A program made the position numbers and the translations under genes. Below, one piece after another: positions 54,272 to 63,691 of a DNA stretch of 64,000 bases. The DNA is taken from assembly GCA_002162815.1 (NCBI GenBank), contig MAAT01000062.1, positions 1-64,000 on the forward strand, given 5' to 3'. The notes beneath the pieces are model-generated. The model was not told the DNA's origin and did no database searches. It saw only the letters and a program-made list of their open reading frames with translations. How positions within the stretch are numbered: the first letter of the stretch is position 1; every line of letters starts with the position of its first letter. The DNA is from Gammaproteobacteria bacterium 53_120_T64 (GTDB lineage: Bacteria; Pseudomonadota; Gammaproteobacteria; Pseudomonadales; Porticoccaceae).

Positions 54272-55369
54272 CTACGCCTCCTCAATGAGTTTTAACAGGT
54301 CAATTTCGTTTTCACAGGCGCGACGACCAATGGCCATGTGTTCGAAAGAATCAATCAGGCCGGAGAGGTGTTTATAGGCCTGGAACATGCAAATAATGCC
54401 CCACTTTAACGTCCCTAGTACTTCCCAAAAATGCACCACCTTGGGGTCGACCTTGCGACCACCGGCGTCTTCATAACCGGCGAAGAGGTCTTCACGCTGA
54501 CCAAAACCACCCACCGGTTTGTCGTGCTGACCAAAGCGCCAGGCGCGCACACAGAGCCAGCCGAGGTCTTCCATACCATCGCCAACGTGACCCAGCTCCC
54601 AGTCGAGCACGGCACGAATACCCTCCGCGCCAACGACAAAATTACCGTTGCGAAAGTCACCGTGAACCATGCCCGACGGTGCATTTTTGGGCATGTTTTG
54701 TTCGAGCCAGCGAAAGGTTAATTCAAAGGCAGGATGGTATTCAGGCCGCCCTACTTTGGTGTTATCACGGTAGAACTCACTAATACCATCGAGTAATTCG
54801 CGGTAGTAGGCAATTAAAGGCTGGACCGGCATTTGCACTAAATTCTTGGGCAGCGCTGCCGGGTCGACCGCATGCAGACCGGCGAGGATTTCGCCGCACT
54901 GCCGCGCCATGGTCTTACGCGCGCCAGCGTAGGCCTCGTCACGCAAAATACGCGGTGCCAACACCTCGCCCTCAATCCTGTCCATCACATAACAGCCGCC
55001 GAGGCTGTGATCTTCGGGCAGGGCAAAATGCACCTTAGCCACTAGCCCGCCAGCTTCATACACCGTGCGCTGCAGCTCGGCCTCGGTGGTGCGATCAAGG
55101 GAATAGGTGGTTTTACCACCGCGCCAGCCCTCTTCACCGGTGCTGCCGGTATTCCCCGGGTCGCGACGCAAAATCAAGCCGGTGCTGCTGCCATCGGCAC
55201 CCTGCCAATCGAAGGACCAGGTTTCACGGGAGGCACCGCCGGACATTTTTTCGATATTTTTAGCCTTGCCTGCAGGAAAATAGGCCGCAGCCTCTTTCTC
55301 TAGGAGCCCGGCGACGTCACTATCGCTCAAGCCCGGGGCTGTATCGACGTTGCGACTCGCAGCACTCAT
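54272..55369 (-). CDS. APH-type phosphotransferase family protein
   Basis: 365 residues, kinase-like fold. The catalytic loop MVHGDFRNGNFVVG and the metal-binding LDWELGHVGDGMEDLGWL are intact, and an N-terminal lobe has WSFDWQGADGSSTGLILRRD. The same family forms the N-terminal part of ACAD10/ACAD11, which phosphorylate 4-hydroxyacyl-CoAs for beta-oxidation; a similar activity on a hydroxyacyl-CoA is a reasonable inference in this context next to a CoA-transferase. Overlaps the CrtC-like gene by four bases. Confidence 0.88.
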   Translation of the reverse strand: MSAASRNVDTAPGLSDSDVAGLLEKEAAAYFPAGKAKNIEKMSGGASRETWSFDWQGADGSSTGLILRRDPGNTGSTGEEGWRGGKTTYSLDRTTEAELQRTVYEAGGLVAKVHFALPEDHSLGGCYVMDRIEGEVLAPRILRDEAYAGARKTMARQCGEILAGLHAVDPAALPKNLVQMPVQPLIAYYRELLDGISEFYRDNTKVGRPEYHPAFELTFRWLEQNMPKNAPSGMVHGDFRNGNFVVGAEGIRAVLDWELGHVGDGMEDLGWLCVRAWRFGQHDKPVGGFGQREDLFAGYEDAGGRKVDPKVVHFWEVLGTLKWGIICMFQAYKHLSGLIDSFEHMAIGRRACENEIDLLKLIEEA

Positions 55370-56394
55370 GAGAAGATGCCGTTCGGTTTGCCATCGATAA
55401 TCTGGTCGAGATATTCCGACAAACCATAGCCGACCCTGCCATTACAGCGGTATTCGGTCATGCCCTCGGTAATGCGGGTCATCAATTCGGTGCCGTCGTC
55501 AAGGGTGCGGCGATTGCGCAAGGGGATCAAAGACATCACCCGACCCTCAATTTCGTATTCAGCGTGATCGGTTTTGGCCCAGGCCTTTAAGGTTTTTTGG
55601 TAGTAGTTTTCGTCCCACACGGTTTCGATGCTGGCCTCGCGAATTAAATCGTAGCGCCCTTCATTCAAGACCATGCCGCCGATCAATTTAGTGCCGTCAC
55701 CGAGGGTTTTATTAAGGCACATAATGGCAAAGTCTTCGCTGAAGTTCATTGGCAGCCAGCGATAGTACTGCACGTTCTGCCAGTAGCGCGGCCCCCAGCT
55801 GTGGTCGCGCAAACCGAGACCGTCAATGGTATAGGTCTTATCACCGACAACAATCTTGCCGGTGCCGGCAATATGCTGTTCGTAATGGCCGAGATAAAAT
55901 CCAGCGTTGGGATTGTCTTCCAGGGGCGAGCCATCGGCATTCACCGGCTCACCACCGTACATCGGCGACACACCGCGATAGCTCAACTCCACCGAACAGG
56001 GTAATTTCGGATTATTTTTAAAGGCCTTGCTGGGATCGATCATTTCACTGGGGTTTTTCAGCAGCAGCACTTCACCGCTGTATTTTACGCTCAATGCCTT
56101 GTAGGGCTCGTCGATAATAAATTCCATGCCGCCGGCTTTAAAGGCATCGTTATTGGCGATTTTTGCGCGCTGAAACATAAAGGCAACGGAACCATCGGGT
56201 AGATAGATACAGGCCGTCATTTCCGCATTGCCTTCATTGGCACGATTGCCGATGCGAAACCAGCCGCCGATCTTGCCCTTGGGATCGTAGACATTGAAAT
56301 ACATACTTTCATTAAAGTTAACTTCACTGCCCAGGGGGTGCATGTATTCGTCTTCGGGATTGAGCTTTAAATAAGCGCCTTCAGGTAATTTCAT
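55366..56394 (-). CDS. CrtC/hydroxyneurosporene dehydratase-like (DUF7064-type) protein
   Basis: 342 residues, no signal peptide. A beta-rich lipocalin-like protein with GLGLRDHSWGPRYWQNVQYY, the motif shared with CrtC and related DUF7064/DUF7065 proteins, and many Trp/Tyr residues that would line a hydrophobic pocket. CrtC adds water to carotenoid double bonds; relatives in catabolic clusters have no proven role. Binding or hydration of a terpenoid- or steroid-like compound is inferred only. Start ATG 56394 (MKLPEGAYLKLNPEDEYMH). Confidence 0.75.
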   Translation of the reverse strand: MKLPEGAYLKLNPEDEYMHPLGSEVNFNESMYFNVYDPKGKIGGWFRIGNRANEGNAEMTACIYLPDGSVAFMFQRAKIANNDAFKAGGMEFIIDEPYKALSVKYSGEVLLLKNPSEMIDPSKAFKNNPKLPCSVELSYRGVSPMYGGEPVNADGSPLEDNPNAGFYLGHYEQHIAGTGKIVVGDKTYTIDGLGLRDHSWGPRYWQNVQYYRWLPMNFSEDFAIMCLNKTLGDGTKLIGGMVLNEGRYDLIREASIETVWDENYYQKTLKAWAKTDHAEYEIEGRVMSLIPLRNRRTLDDGTELMTRITEGMTEYRCNGRVGYGLSEYLDQIIDGKPNGIFS

Positions 56395-56450
56395 CGACGT
56401 ACTCCTTCTTTATTTATAGTTTATTGGTCAATAATTTAATTTTGCCAGGA

Positions 56451-57032
56451 TCAGATTTTCACTACTGCAATATCGGGTAGGTTTTGCGCCACATCAAGAT
56501 AATCGTTACCGGCCTGCAAGGCATCAACAACCAGAGCCAATGGCTCGAGCCAGATTTCTGGCAAATCGGCCTCGCCGTCAAGATCCGTCGTATAGGCGAG
56601 CTTTTCCTGCGGTGGACAAAAGGCTGCATCGACACCGGGTTTATTGCCTCGAGGGTCGATGCGATACCAGCCGTATTGTTCAAGATAAACAGCGACTAAG
56701 CCATGCAGACAAAAGGGCGGCCGATCGTGATCGATGGTTAAACGCTGATAGCACAGGCCCGCCGCAATGGCATTGGCTCGCAACAAGGCCACTAATAAAT
56801 GGCTTTTGGCGTAGCAATAGCCGGTACCGTACTCGAGTACCGCCGAGGCCTTGCAGGTTACCGGATTCTGTTGGCTGTCCCAGCTGTGAGTAATTTGATC
56901 GCGCACAAACAGAAAACAAGCCTCGGCTATGGCCTCGTCACCCTTGAGATCACCTGTAATCTCCGCTGCTTGCGACAACACCGCAGGGTGCTGCCAATCG
57001 ATAATATCGCTATTGTCTAAATATTTTTTCAC
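56451..57032 (-). CDS. Transglutaminase-like domain protein
   Basis: 193 residues. A transglutaminase-like cysteine protease fold with the triad Cys73 (GTGYCYAKSHLL), His110 (FCLHGLVAVYL) and Asp126 (WYRIDPRGN). Proteins of this kind are amidases, peptidases or scaffolds; the substrate is unknown. It lacks a signal peptide and so acts in the cytoplasm. It lies 57 bases ahead of the CrtC-like gene and 52 bases after the aldo/keto reductase gene on the same strand. Confidence 0.82.
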   Translation of the reverse strand: MKKYLDNSDIIDWQHPAVLSQAAEITGDLKGDEAIAEACFLFVRDQITHSWDSQQNPVTCKASAVLEYGTGYCYAKSHLLVALLRANAIAAGLCYQRLTIDHDRPPFCLHGLVAVYLEQYGWYRIDPRGNKPGVDAAFCPPQEKLAYTTDLDGEADLPEIWLEPLALVVDALQAGNDYLDVAQNLPDIAVVKI

Positions 57033-57084
57033 AACTTTTTTCGTTTAATTGACTGCAGTTTTTATTCGGAATTATTGGGCAAGT

Positions 57085-58062
57085 TTAAGCGTAACGACTG
57101 CCCGCTGCGGCTCCGGCGGGGAAGGCCGTACTGATCTCTGCCAATTCAGCGGCCGACAACGCAAGCTCCACCGCACCAATATTACTGTCGAGATTTTTAA
57201 TCCGGCGTGTACCGGGAATCGGCATGATCTGCCCGTCCTGAGCCAGCAGCCAGGCCAGTGCCAACTGCGCCGGCTGACAATGTTTAGCGGCGGCCATTTG
57301 TTTAATTTTATCCGCCAGCTTCAAGTTTTCTTCGATATTGCCGGCCTGAAAACGCGGGTTGGACTTACGAAAATCTTTATCGCTCATCGCCGCCGTATCG
57401 CTAATGGTACCGGTCAAAAAGCCCCTGCCGAGTGGGCTATAGGGCACAAAGGCGATATTCAGTTCTTTACAAACGCCTAGCACTTCGGCCTCGGGGTCGC
57501 GGGTCCACAGGGAGTACTCGCTCTGCAGCGCGGCAATCGGGTGCACCTTACTAGCGCGACGAATTAAAGCCGTGTCGGCAGAGGCTTCGGACAGACCCAG
57601 AAAGCGCACCTTGCCGGCGCGAACTAACTCGGCCATGGCACCCACGGTTTCCTCTATCGGCACATTGGGGTCGACGCGGTGCTGATAATAAAGGTCAATA
57701 CAGTCGATGCCGAGGCGTTTAAGACTGGCATCACAGGCCGATTTCACATATTCAGGGCGCCCGTCGATTTGCATTTCCAGCCCACCCTCAGGTTTTAAGC
57801 GCGCACCGGCGATGCCAAACTTGGTGGCGATAAAGGCCTGGTCACGGCAGTCGGCAATCGCGCGACCGATCAAGCTCTCGTTGTGGCCCTTGCCATAGAC
57901 GTCGGAGGTATCGAGAAAATTCAGTCCGCTAGCCAGTGCGTGATGCAGGGTGGCGATCGATTCCGTTTCATCGGCAGGGCCATAAAAATCAGACATGCCC
58001 ATACAACCCAGACCAATGGCCGATACTTTTACGCCGCTACTACCCAGTATTCTGTATTTCAT
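57085..58062 (-). CDS. Aldo/keto reductase
   Basis: 325 residues from ATG 58062 ([20 protein letters not shown]), preceded by AAGGGG; the frame to 58092 adds ten unlikely residues. The TIM-barrel AKR tetrad is complete: Asp51 (LDTSDVYG), Tyr56, Lys81 (IATKFGI) and His near 124 (DLYYQHRVD). The C-terminal NADPH site includes [14 protein letters not shown]. It resembles YajO/Tas/AKR13-type reductases for aldehydes or ketones. Substrate is unknown. About 110 bases downstream of the SDR gene. Confidence 0.92.
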   Translation of the reverse strand: MKYRILGSSGVKVSAIGLGCMGMSDFYGPADETESIATLHHALASGLNFLDTSDVYGKGHNESLIGRAIADCRDQAFIATKFGIAGARLKPEGGLEMQIDGRPEYVKSACDASLKRLGIDCIDLYYQHRVDPNVPIEETVGAMAELVRAGKVRFLGLSEASADTALIRRASKVHPIAALQSEYSLWTRDPEAEVLGVCKELNIAFVPYSPLGRGFLTGTISDTAAMSDKDFRKSNPRFQAGNIEENLKLADKIKQMAAAKHCQPAQLALAWLLAQDGQIMPIPGTRRIKNLDSNIGAVELALSAAELAEISTAFPAGAAAGSRYA

Positions 58063-58172
58063 GCCCAACCCCTTGCGCTTTTTATTATGCATTGATCAAT
58101 GCTAATTATTTTTTGTTCATACACAGCAAAACCCGGGCAGCACAAGCGTGCCACCCGAGCTGGTGAATCGAA

Positions 58173-59027
58173 TTACAAATCGATGGCGGTTTGCTGATCG
58201 GCTTTTTTCAGGGCTTCGCAGTTATCGGCCCAGTCGTAACCGGCTAGGATGCGCTGAAAGCGGCTCTCTACCCAACTGCGTAAACCGGGATCGGTGAAGA
58301 TATAGGGCTGATCATCGATAATCGCCTCCAGTACCTGCTCACCCACCACGTCGGGATTGAGGCCCTTTTTCAACATCGCGACCATTTGCTCAGACTTCTT
58401 ATCGGTCGAACCACCGTAATCTTCACCACGATTGCGGGCAGAGGTGCCGAGGTTGGTATTGACCACACCAGGGCAAAGCACCGAGACACCAATATTATCT
58501 TCCGTGTGCTCGGCCATCGCCGTCTCAGACATCGCCACTACCGCGTACTTCGAGGCATTGTAGGCACTGAGGTTCTTCCAGCTAAACATACCCGCCATCG
58601 ACGCAGTATTGATCACGTGGCCGCCCTCGCCGTGCTCCTTGATCAGCGGCATAAAGGCCTGTAGGCCCCAGACCACGCCCCACATATTGACATCGATGGT
58701 CCAGCGCCAGTTTTTCTCACTGGTATCTTCCGCACTGCCATCAGCACCGACACCGGCATTGTTGACGCAAACATGCACCTTGCCAAAGGCATCGACCGTG
58801 GCCTGCGCTGCGGCAAACACCGAATCTCTATCGGTGACATCAACCACCACACCGGCGACATCGCGACCCTGGCCTTGCAGCTCGGCGACGGCTGCGTCGA
58901 GCGGTTCTTTCTGAATATCGCCGAGCATGACTTTCATACCAGCGGCAGAAAATGCCCGCGCCATACCCAATCCCATGCCACTGGCAGCACCGGTAATAAA
59001 GGCAACCTTACCTTGAACGTCTTTCAT
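58173..59027 (-). CDS. SDR-family NAD(P)-dependent oxidoreductase
   Basis: 284 residues. TGAASGMG (13-20), a DIQ after the second strand (Asp37, NAD-type), VNNAGVG, catalytic Ser in NTASMAG and YNASKYAVV (Tyr/Lys) are visible. The C-terminal tail is longer than in minimal SDRs (PYIFTDPGLRSWVESRF), as in enzymes acting on bulky or lipid-like alcohols. It is first of the minus-strand set down to 52505. Start ATG 59027 (MKDVQGKVAFITGAASG). Confidence 0.92.
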   Translation of the reverse strand: MKDVQGKVAFITGAASGMGLGMARAFSAAGMKVMLGDIQKEPLDAAVAELQGQGRDVAGVVVDVTDRDSVFAAAQATVDAFGKVHVCVNNAGVGADGSAEDTSEKNWRWTIDVNMWGVVWGLQAFMPLIKEHGEGGHVINTASMAGMFSWKNLSAYNASKYAVVAMSETAMAEHTEDNIGVSVLCPGVVNTNLGTSARNRGEDYGGSTDKKSEQMVAMLKKGLNPDVVGEQVLEAIIDDQPYIFTDPGLRSWVESRFQRILAGYDWADNCEALKKADQQTAIDL

Positions 59028-59366
59028 GATTATCCCCTGTCATTATGTATTTTTATTCGAATTGGGGCCGCCAGTCACGACCTAAAACCCCATCGATTTA
59101 GTAGTTAGCCGCAGCAATATATCGTATTGCTGGCTGGCATGGGTAGCTAAATAGGCCCATAAGAGCTGTCAACGCTCAAGCTAACACCCCACCTCCTGTG
59201 CCAATAAAGACAGCGGCCTCAAGCTCTAGCCTCGGTGGCAAATCAACACTAATCGCGACTAATAATAAGAATCGTTTGCATTCAGCGGCAACACAAGCGA
59301 CACTAGTGCCTGCTTATCACCCTATAAGCCCATCACAACGGCAACCCGGGTGAAGACTAAATAGAG
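59028..59366. promoter_or_regulatory. Divergent gap between SDR and feoA
   Basis: 339 bases. The right half holds a Fur-box-like sequence at 59261-59279 and so the promoter of feoAB. The left half should contain the promoter of the SDR operon, but I cannot point to a specific element. No ORF worth noting. Confidence 0.5.
59261..59279 (+). promoter_or_regulatory. Fur-box-like operator upstream of feoA
   Basis: AATAATAAGAATCGTTTGC agrees with the 19-base Fur consensus (GATAATGATAATCATTATC) at 13 positions and lies about 90 bases before feoA. Ferrous iron uptake genes are standard Fur targets, so repression by Fur-Fe(II) is likely. Confidence 0.55.
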
Positions 59367-59687
59367 ATGATATTGATGAGTATTTTACAACTTGCCCAAC
59401 TTTTTGGTTTCGCCGCAGACACGAAAACTGTCAAGCAAGATGGCTCTGGCGCAGAGGATAAAACCCTCGCCGACCTGAAAAAAGGCCAACCCGCCCAGGT
59501 TCTCGGCTTTCAAAATGCCGAGCATCCCTCTGCTCAACGCTTGATGCAACTGGGCATGATCAAGGGCGAATTGATCGAACTTCTACGCTCCGCGCCCGGT
59601 GGCGACCCCATTGAATACCGCGTGATGGGCTACAACCTCTCGCTACGACGCGCCGAAGCCGCGGGCATCCTCGTCGAGGCCCACTGA
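59367..59687 (+). CDS. feoA: Ferrous iron transport protein FeoA
   Basis: 106 residues. A small SH3-like cytoplasmic protein with TLADLKKGQPAQVLGF, RLMQLGMIKGELIELLR and IEYRVMGYNLSLRRAEA, all normal for FeoA. An N-terminal extension of about 30 residues precedes the core. It works with FeoB in Fe(II) uptake. Starts at ATG 59367 or the ATG at 59376; the choice is not decided by a clear ribosome site. feoB starts 20 bases after its stop. Confidence 0.93.
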   Translation: MILMSILQLAQLFGFAADTKTVKQDGSGAEDKTLADLKKGQPAQVLGFQNAEHPSAQRLMQLGMIKGELIELLRSAPGGDPIEYRVMGYNLSLRRAEAAGILVEAH

Positions 59688-59707
59688 GTTCACATTCTAT
59701 ACAAACA

Positions 59708-61948
59708 ATGACGCCCACCAATCGTAGCCACTTAATTGCCACCGACATAGAACAAAGCCCGCAAGCCGTCATCGCCGTTATTGGCAACCCCAACACCGGT
59801 AAGAGCACCCTCTTCAACCTCTTAACCGGGATGCGACAAAAAGTCGCCAACTACCCCGGGGTCACCGTTGAAAAGCGTGTCGGCGAACTGAAGATCGGCG
59901 CGCGGCACTTCCAACTGATCGACCTGCCCGGCACCTATTCTCTCGCCGCCCACTCCCCCGACGAGCGCGCGGCCATCGATGTGCTACTCGGGCGCATTGC
60001 CAACATGCCGCCACCCGATGCGGTGCTGGTCGTCGTCGATGCCACCAACATTAAGCGCAACCTCTTCGTCGCCACCGAGGTGCTCGAACTTGGCATCCCC
60101 GTGGTCATCGCCCTGAATATGGTCGATCTCGCCGCAGCGCAAAATATCCACGTCGATGCCGCTGCCCTCGCCAAACGTCTCGACACCACCGTAATTGCGA
60201 CCATTGCCGCCGCCAGCGGGCAAAATAACCTCGAGCCCTTAAAAGCGGCACTGTCCGAGGCTGTCGATCAAAAAACCCAAAAGCCCTGGGCGCTATTAGA
60301 CGATATTAAACACGCCGCCGAACAACTGGCCGACGACACCAACCGGCAGTTCACGCCTCAGCCCAGCGGCGACGGCGAAACTCAGCCCGTGGCGGCCTAT
60401 GAGGTACAACGGGCTCTGATCGACAAGGGCGGTGAAGCCGAAAAACGCCTGATTGCAGAGTTTGGCGACAATTTAAGTCTGCGCCTGCAAACCCTGCGCG
60501 ACCAGCTTTCTCCCGACCAGACGCTGGCAGAGCGCGACGCCCATCAACGCTACGCCTACATTGCCAGTACCCTCGACGGCATTGTGCAGGCACCCAGTGG
60601 CCAACTAAAGTCCAGCTGGTCGGAGCGCGTCGACCAATTCGTCAGCCACCCGATACTGGGCAGCCTACTCTTTGTACTGGTGATGGCGACGGTATTTCAG
60701 GCCGTGTTCTCCTGGGCAACACCCATGATGGATCTGATCGACGCCGGCTCCAGCTGGGTCACGGCGCAGGTTTACACCGCTTTGCCCGAGGGCGCCATCG
60801 CCAGTCTGCTCGCCGATGGTGTCGTCGCCGGCGTCGGCAGCGTGATTATTTTTCTGCCGCAAATCCTGATTTTATTCGCCTTTATCATCGTCCTCGAAGA
60901 TTCCGGCTACATGGCCCGCGCGGCCTTCTTAATGGACCGCTCAATGCGTTGGTGTGGTCTATCCGGTCACTCCTTCGTGCCCATGCTCTCGAGCTTTGCC
61001 TGCGCCGTGCCGGCAATCATGGGCACCCGAGTGATCCCCGATACCCGCGACCGTATCGCCACCATTATGGCCGCACCCTTTATGACCTGCTCGGCACGAC
61101 TGCCGGTCTATGCCCTGCTCATCGCCGCCTTTATTCCCCAACAACACTATGTATACGGGCTGATTAATCTCCAGGGCCTGGTTCTTCTCGGTCTCTACTT
61201 ACTCGGCATTGTCGGCGGCGTGCTCACCGCCTTTTTACTGAAACGCACGGTGCTGCGCGGTTCGACGCCAACTTTTTTGATGGAGCTTCCGCCCTACCGC
61301 ACGCCCAATATTAAGTCGGTACTACTGCGCCTTGTAGAACGCGCCAAGGCCTTTTTAATCCGTGCCGGCACGGTGATTTTCTTCGTCTCCGTGGTGGTCT
61401 GGAGCCTCGCCTATTTCCCCCGCTCGGAGATCCTCGCCGCCGAGTTTGAGCGCCAAAAGCTGGCCGTCGAAAGCAGCATCCAGGTCGAGGCCGAACGCGA
61501 ACAGGCCATTGCCCAGCTGGACAATGAACTGGCCGCGGCACAAATGGAACAAAGCCTGCTCGGGCGCATGGGCAAAACCATCGCCCCGCTATTCAAGCCC
61601 CTCGGTTGGGATTGGAAGCTCTCCGCCGCCGTCATCGCCTCCTTCCCCGCCCGCGAGGTAGTGATCGCCGTGCTCGGCACCACCTATGCCGTTGGCGCCG
61701 ATGTCGACGCCGAGGATGCCAGCCTGCGCGAGCGCGTGCGCAACGCCGCCTGGCCCGATGGCCGCAAGGTGTTTACCCCGGCCATCGCCGTCGGCCTGAT
61801 GGTGTTTTATGCCCTCTGCCTACAGTGCGCCGCCACCGTGGCCATTATTCGCCGCGAAACCAACTCCTGGCGCTGGCCCGCCTTTGCCTGGTTTTATATG
61901 ACCGGCCTCGGCTATCTCGGCGCCTATGCCTGTGCCCAGCTGGGATGA
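59708..61948 (+). CDS. feoB: Ferrous iron transport protein FeoB
   Basis: 746 residues. The N-terminal G-protein domain has G1 GNPNTGKST (27-35), G3 DLPGT and G4 NMVD; a GDI-like helical part follows, then about eight to ten membrane helices with the Gate motifs including GYMARAAFLMDR, CAVPAIMGTR and PAREVVIAVLGT. It moves Fe(II) across the inner membrane. Between the two gates there is a cytosolic coiled-coil insert (about 575-620, rich in Glu/Gln/Ala), seen in some proteobacterial FeoBs. Confidence 0.97.
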   Translation: MTPTNRSHLIATDIEQSPQAVIAVIGNPNTGKSTLFNLLTGMRQKVANYPGVTVEKRVGELKIGARHFQLIDLPGTYSLAAHSPDERAAIDVLLGRIANMPPPDAVLVVVDATNIKRNLFVATEVLELGIPVVIALNMVDLAAAQNIHVDAAALAKRLDTTVIATIAAASGQNNLEPLKAALSEAVDQKTQKPWALLDDIKHAAEQLADDTNRQFTPQPSGDGETQPVAAYEVQRALIDKGGEAEKRLIAEFGDNLSLRLQTLRDQLSPDQTLAERDAHQRYAYIASTLDGIVQAPSGQLKSSWSERVDQFVSHPILGSLLFVLVMATVFQAVFSWATPMMDLIDAGSSWVTAQVYTALPEGAIASLLADGVVAGVGSVIIFLPQILILFAFIIVLEDSGYMARAAFLMDRSMRWCGLSGHSFVPMLSSFACAVPAIMGTRVIPDTRDRIATIMAAPFMTCSARLPVYALLIAAFIPQQHYVYGLINLQGLVLLGLYLLGIVGGVLTAFLLKRTVLRGSTPTFLMELPPYRTPNIKSVLLRLVERAKAFLIRAGTVIFFVSVVVWSLAYFPRSEILAAEFERQKLAVESSIQVEAEREQAIAQLDNELAAAQMEQSLLGRMGKTIAPLFKPLGWDWKLSAAVIASFPAREVVIAVLGTTYAVGADVDAEDASLRERVRNAAWPDGRKVFTPAIAVGLMVFYALCLQCAATVAIIRRETNSWRWPAFAWFYMTGLGYLGAYACAQLG

Positions 61949-61957
61949 GCTAGCGCG

Positions 61958-62113
61958 ATGAACAGCCAGCAGCAGGAATGGCTCGCCCTGGGCATGGTTT
62001 GTCTGGTCGCCACTGTATTTATCCTGCGCTGGTTGCGACAACGTCAACAAGGTCGCTCCGGCTGCTCCCAATGTCCAAAGTCCAGCTGTAACAGCACACC
62101 GGACGAAAAATAA
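61958..62113 (+). CDS. Small Cys-rich FeoB-associated membrane protein
   Basis: 51 residues from ATG 61958 (MNSQQQEWLALGMVCLVATV), nine bases after feoB. One N-terminal membrane helix (about 8-23), then a basic stretch and a cysteine cluster CSQCPKSSC near the end. This is the plan of the FeoB-associated Cys-rich family (PF12669-like), often third in feo operons in place of FeoC. It may bind iron or support the transporter. It was found by reading past feoB in frame. Confidence 0.75.
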   Translation: MNSQQQEWLALGMVCLVATVFILRWLRQRQQGRSGCSQCPKSSCNSTPDEK

Positions 62114-62214
62114 TAATAAGCTGTCGCTGACCGCCAAAAAACTGCACCACCGAGTCATAAGGCCCAAGCCTTTGCCCAGCCGCTTGGCTCACTCAACCTC
62201 TTGGCCCCAAAAAT

Positions 62215-63669
62215 ATGAGTAATTCTGCTGAATTCGCCGAGTGCGATCACTTGCCCCACTTTTTAAAGCAACTTGGCAATGAGCTGGAGCGCTTCCTGCG
62301 TTTCGATCACGGCGACGCCATGGATGAGCCTGAATTATGGCAAAACGCCCTGCGTGGCCCGCTACCCGAACGAGGCGTGGGTATTGGCCCGGTGATGGAC
62401 GAGATCGGCCACTACCTGATACCCAATGGCTCAAAAATCCCCCACCCGGGCTTCAGCTCTTTTATCACCACCGGCCCCACCACTCTTGGTGCCCTGACGA
62501 GTTTTGCCGCCAGCATCGCCGCACCGCAGCGACTGGGGCTGACCGCCTTTCAATTTCTCGAAGAACAATCTCTGCAGTGGCTGGGGGAAATGCTCACCCT
62601 ACCCCCGCATATGAAGGGCATTTACAGCAGCGGTGGCTCGGTAGCGAACCTCCTAGCACTGGGAGCGGCACGGCAATGGGCCTTTGAACAAATTGGCATC
62701 GACCCCGCCCAAGACGGCGTGCTCAAGACCTGCCGCCTCTATGCCACGGCGTCGAGCCACCACACCATTCACCGTTCCGCCGCCGTACTGGGCCTGGGAC
62801 GCAATGCCGTCGTGGCCATTAAAGAAGACCGCAACGGGCGCATGTGTGCCGACGACTTACAGCGCCAGCTTGACGCTGATGCCAACAGTCATTATCTATC
62901 TGTCGCCGTGGTCGCCACCGCGGGTACCACCGGCGCCGGTGACATCGACCCCCTACGCCAACTGGGTGATATCGCCCGTGCTCACAAAGTTTGGTTCCAT
63001 GTCGATGGCGCCTATGGCCTACCGGGTATTCTCGACCCACGAGTGACACCTCTCTACGACGGCCTCGAACTCGCAGACTCCGTCGTCGTCGACCCCCACA
63101 AATGGCTGGGCGCACCCATCGGCATCGGTGCCACCTTCGTGCGCGACCGAGACATCCTGCACCGCGCCTTCACCCAGGGTGCCGCAGACTACTTAGAGGG
63201 CACCATCAGCGACGAAAAAGCCCAGAGTTCCCTCGATGGGCTGGGTATCCCCTATGCGGATTTTGGCGTAGAACTCTCCTCACCCCCTCGCGGGGCCGTC
63301 GTCTGGGCGCTGATCAAAGAAATTGGCAAGGTCGGTATGCGCGAACGTATCTGCCGTCACAACACCATGGCCCGCAGGATTGCCGAGCGGGCTAGAGCAC
63401 ACCCGAACCTCGAATTAGTGCGCGAGCCGACTCTGTCGATCTGCTGTTTCCGCTATGTCAGCACTAAAGTCGCCGACCTGAATGCCTTCAACCGCAGCAT
63501 TCACCGCCAACTATTGCGCAATGGCGAGAATATGCCGAGCACCACCATGATCGACGAGACGCTGGTGATCCGTCCCTGCTTTATTGGCGCACGCAGCCTG
63601 GCGCATCACGCAGAAGAGCTGGTGGATGAGGTGATCGCCATCGGTGACGCGCTCTGTAAAAACCTCTAG
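62215..63669 (+). CDS. Group II PLP-dependent amino-acid decarboxylase
   Basis: 484 residues. Fold type I PLP enzyme of the aromatic-amino-acid/glutamate decarboxylase family. The PLP lysine is in VVVDPHKWLGAP (about residue 296); GIYSSGGSVANLLAL, VVATAGTTGAGDIDPL and FHVDGAYGLPG are the other PLP-site motifs. It removes the alpha-carboxyl of an amino acid such as tyrosine, DOPA, tryptophan or 2,4-diaminobutyrate; which one cannot be read. The following MFS gene is on the opposite strand, so no transporter partner is evident. Confidence 0.92.
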   Translation: MSNSAEFAECDHLPHFLKQLGNELERFLRFDHGDAMDEPELWQNALRGPLPERGVGIGPVMDEIGHYLIPNGSKIPHPGFSSFITTGPTTLGALTSFAASIAAPQRLGLTAFQFLEEQSLQWLGEMLTLPPHMKGIYSSGGSVANLLALGAARQWAFEQIGIDPAQDGVLKTCRLYATASSHHTIHRSAAVLGLGRNAVVAIKEDRNGRMCADDLQRQLDADANSHYLSVAVVATAGTTGAGDIDPLRQLGDIARAHKVWFHVDGAYGLPGILDPRVTPLYDGLELADSVVVDPHKWLGAPIGIGATFVRDRDILHRAFTQGAADYLEGTISDEKAQSSLDGLGIPYADFGVELSSPPRGAVVWALIKEIGKVGMRERICRHNTMARRIAERARAHPNLELVREPTLSICCFRYVSTKVADLNAFNRSIHRQLLRNGENMPSTTMIDETLVIRPCFIGARSLAHHAEELVDEVIAIGDALCKNL

Positions 63670-63691
63670 CGGGCCTTAAAAGCTCATCTAT

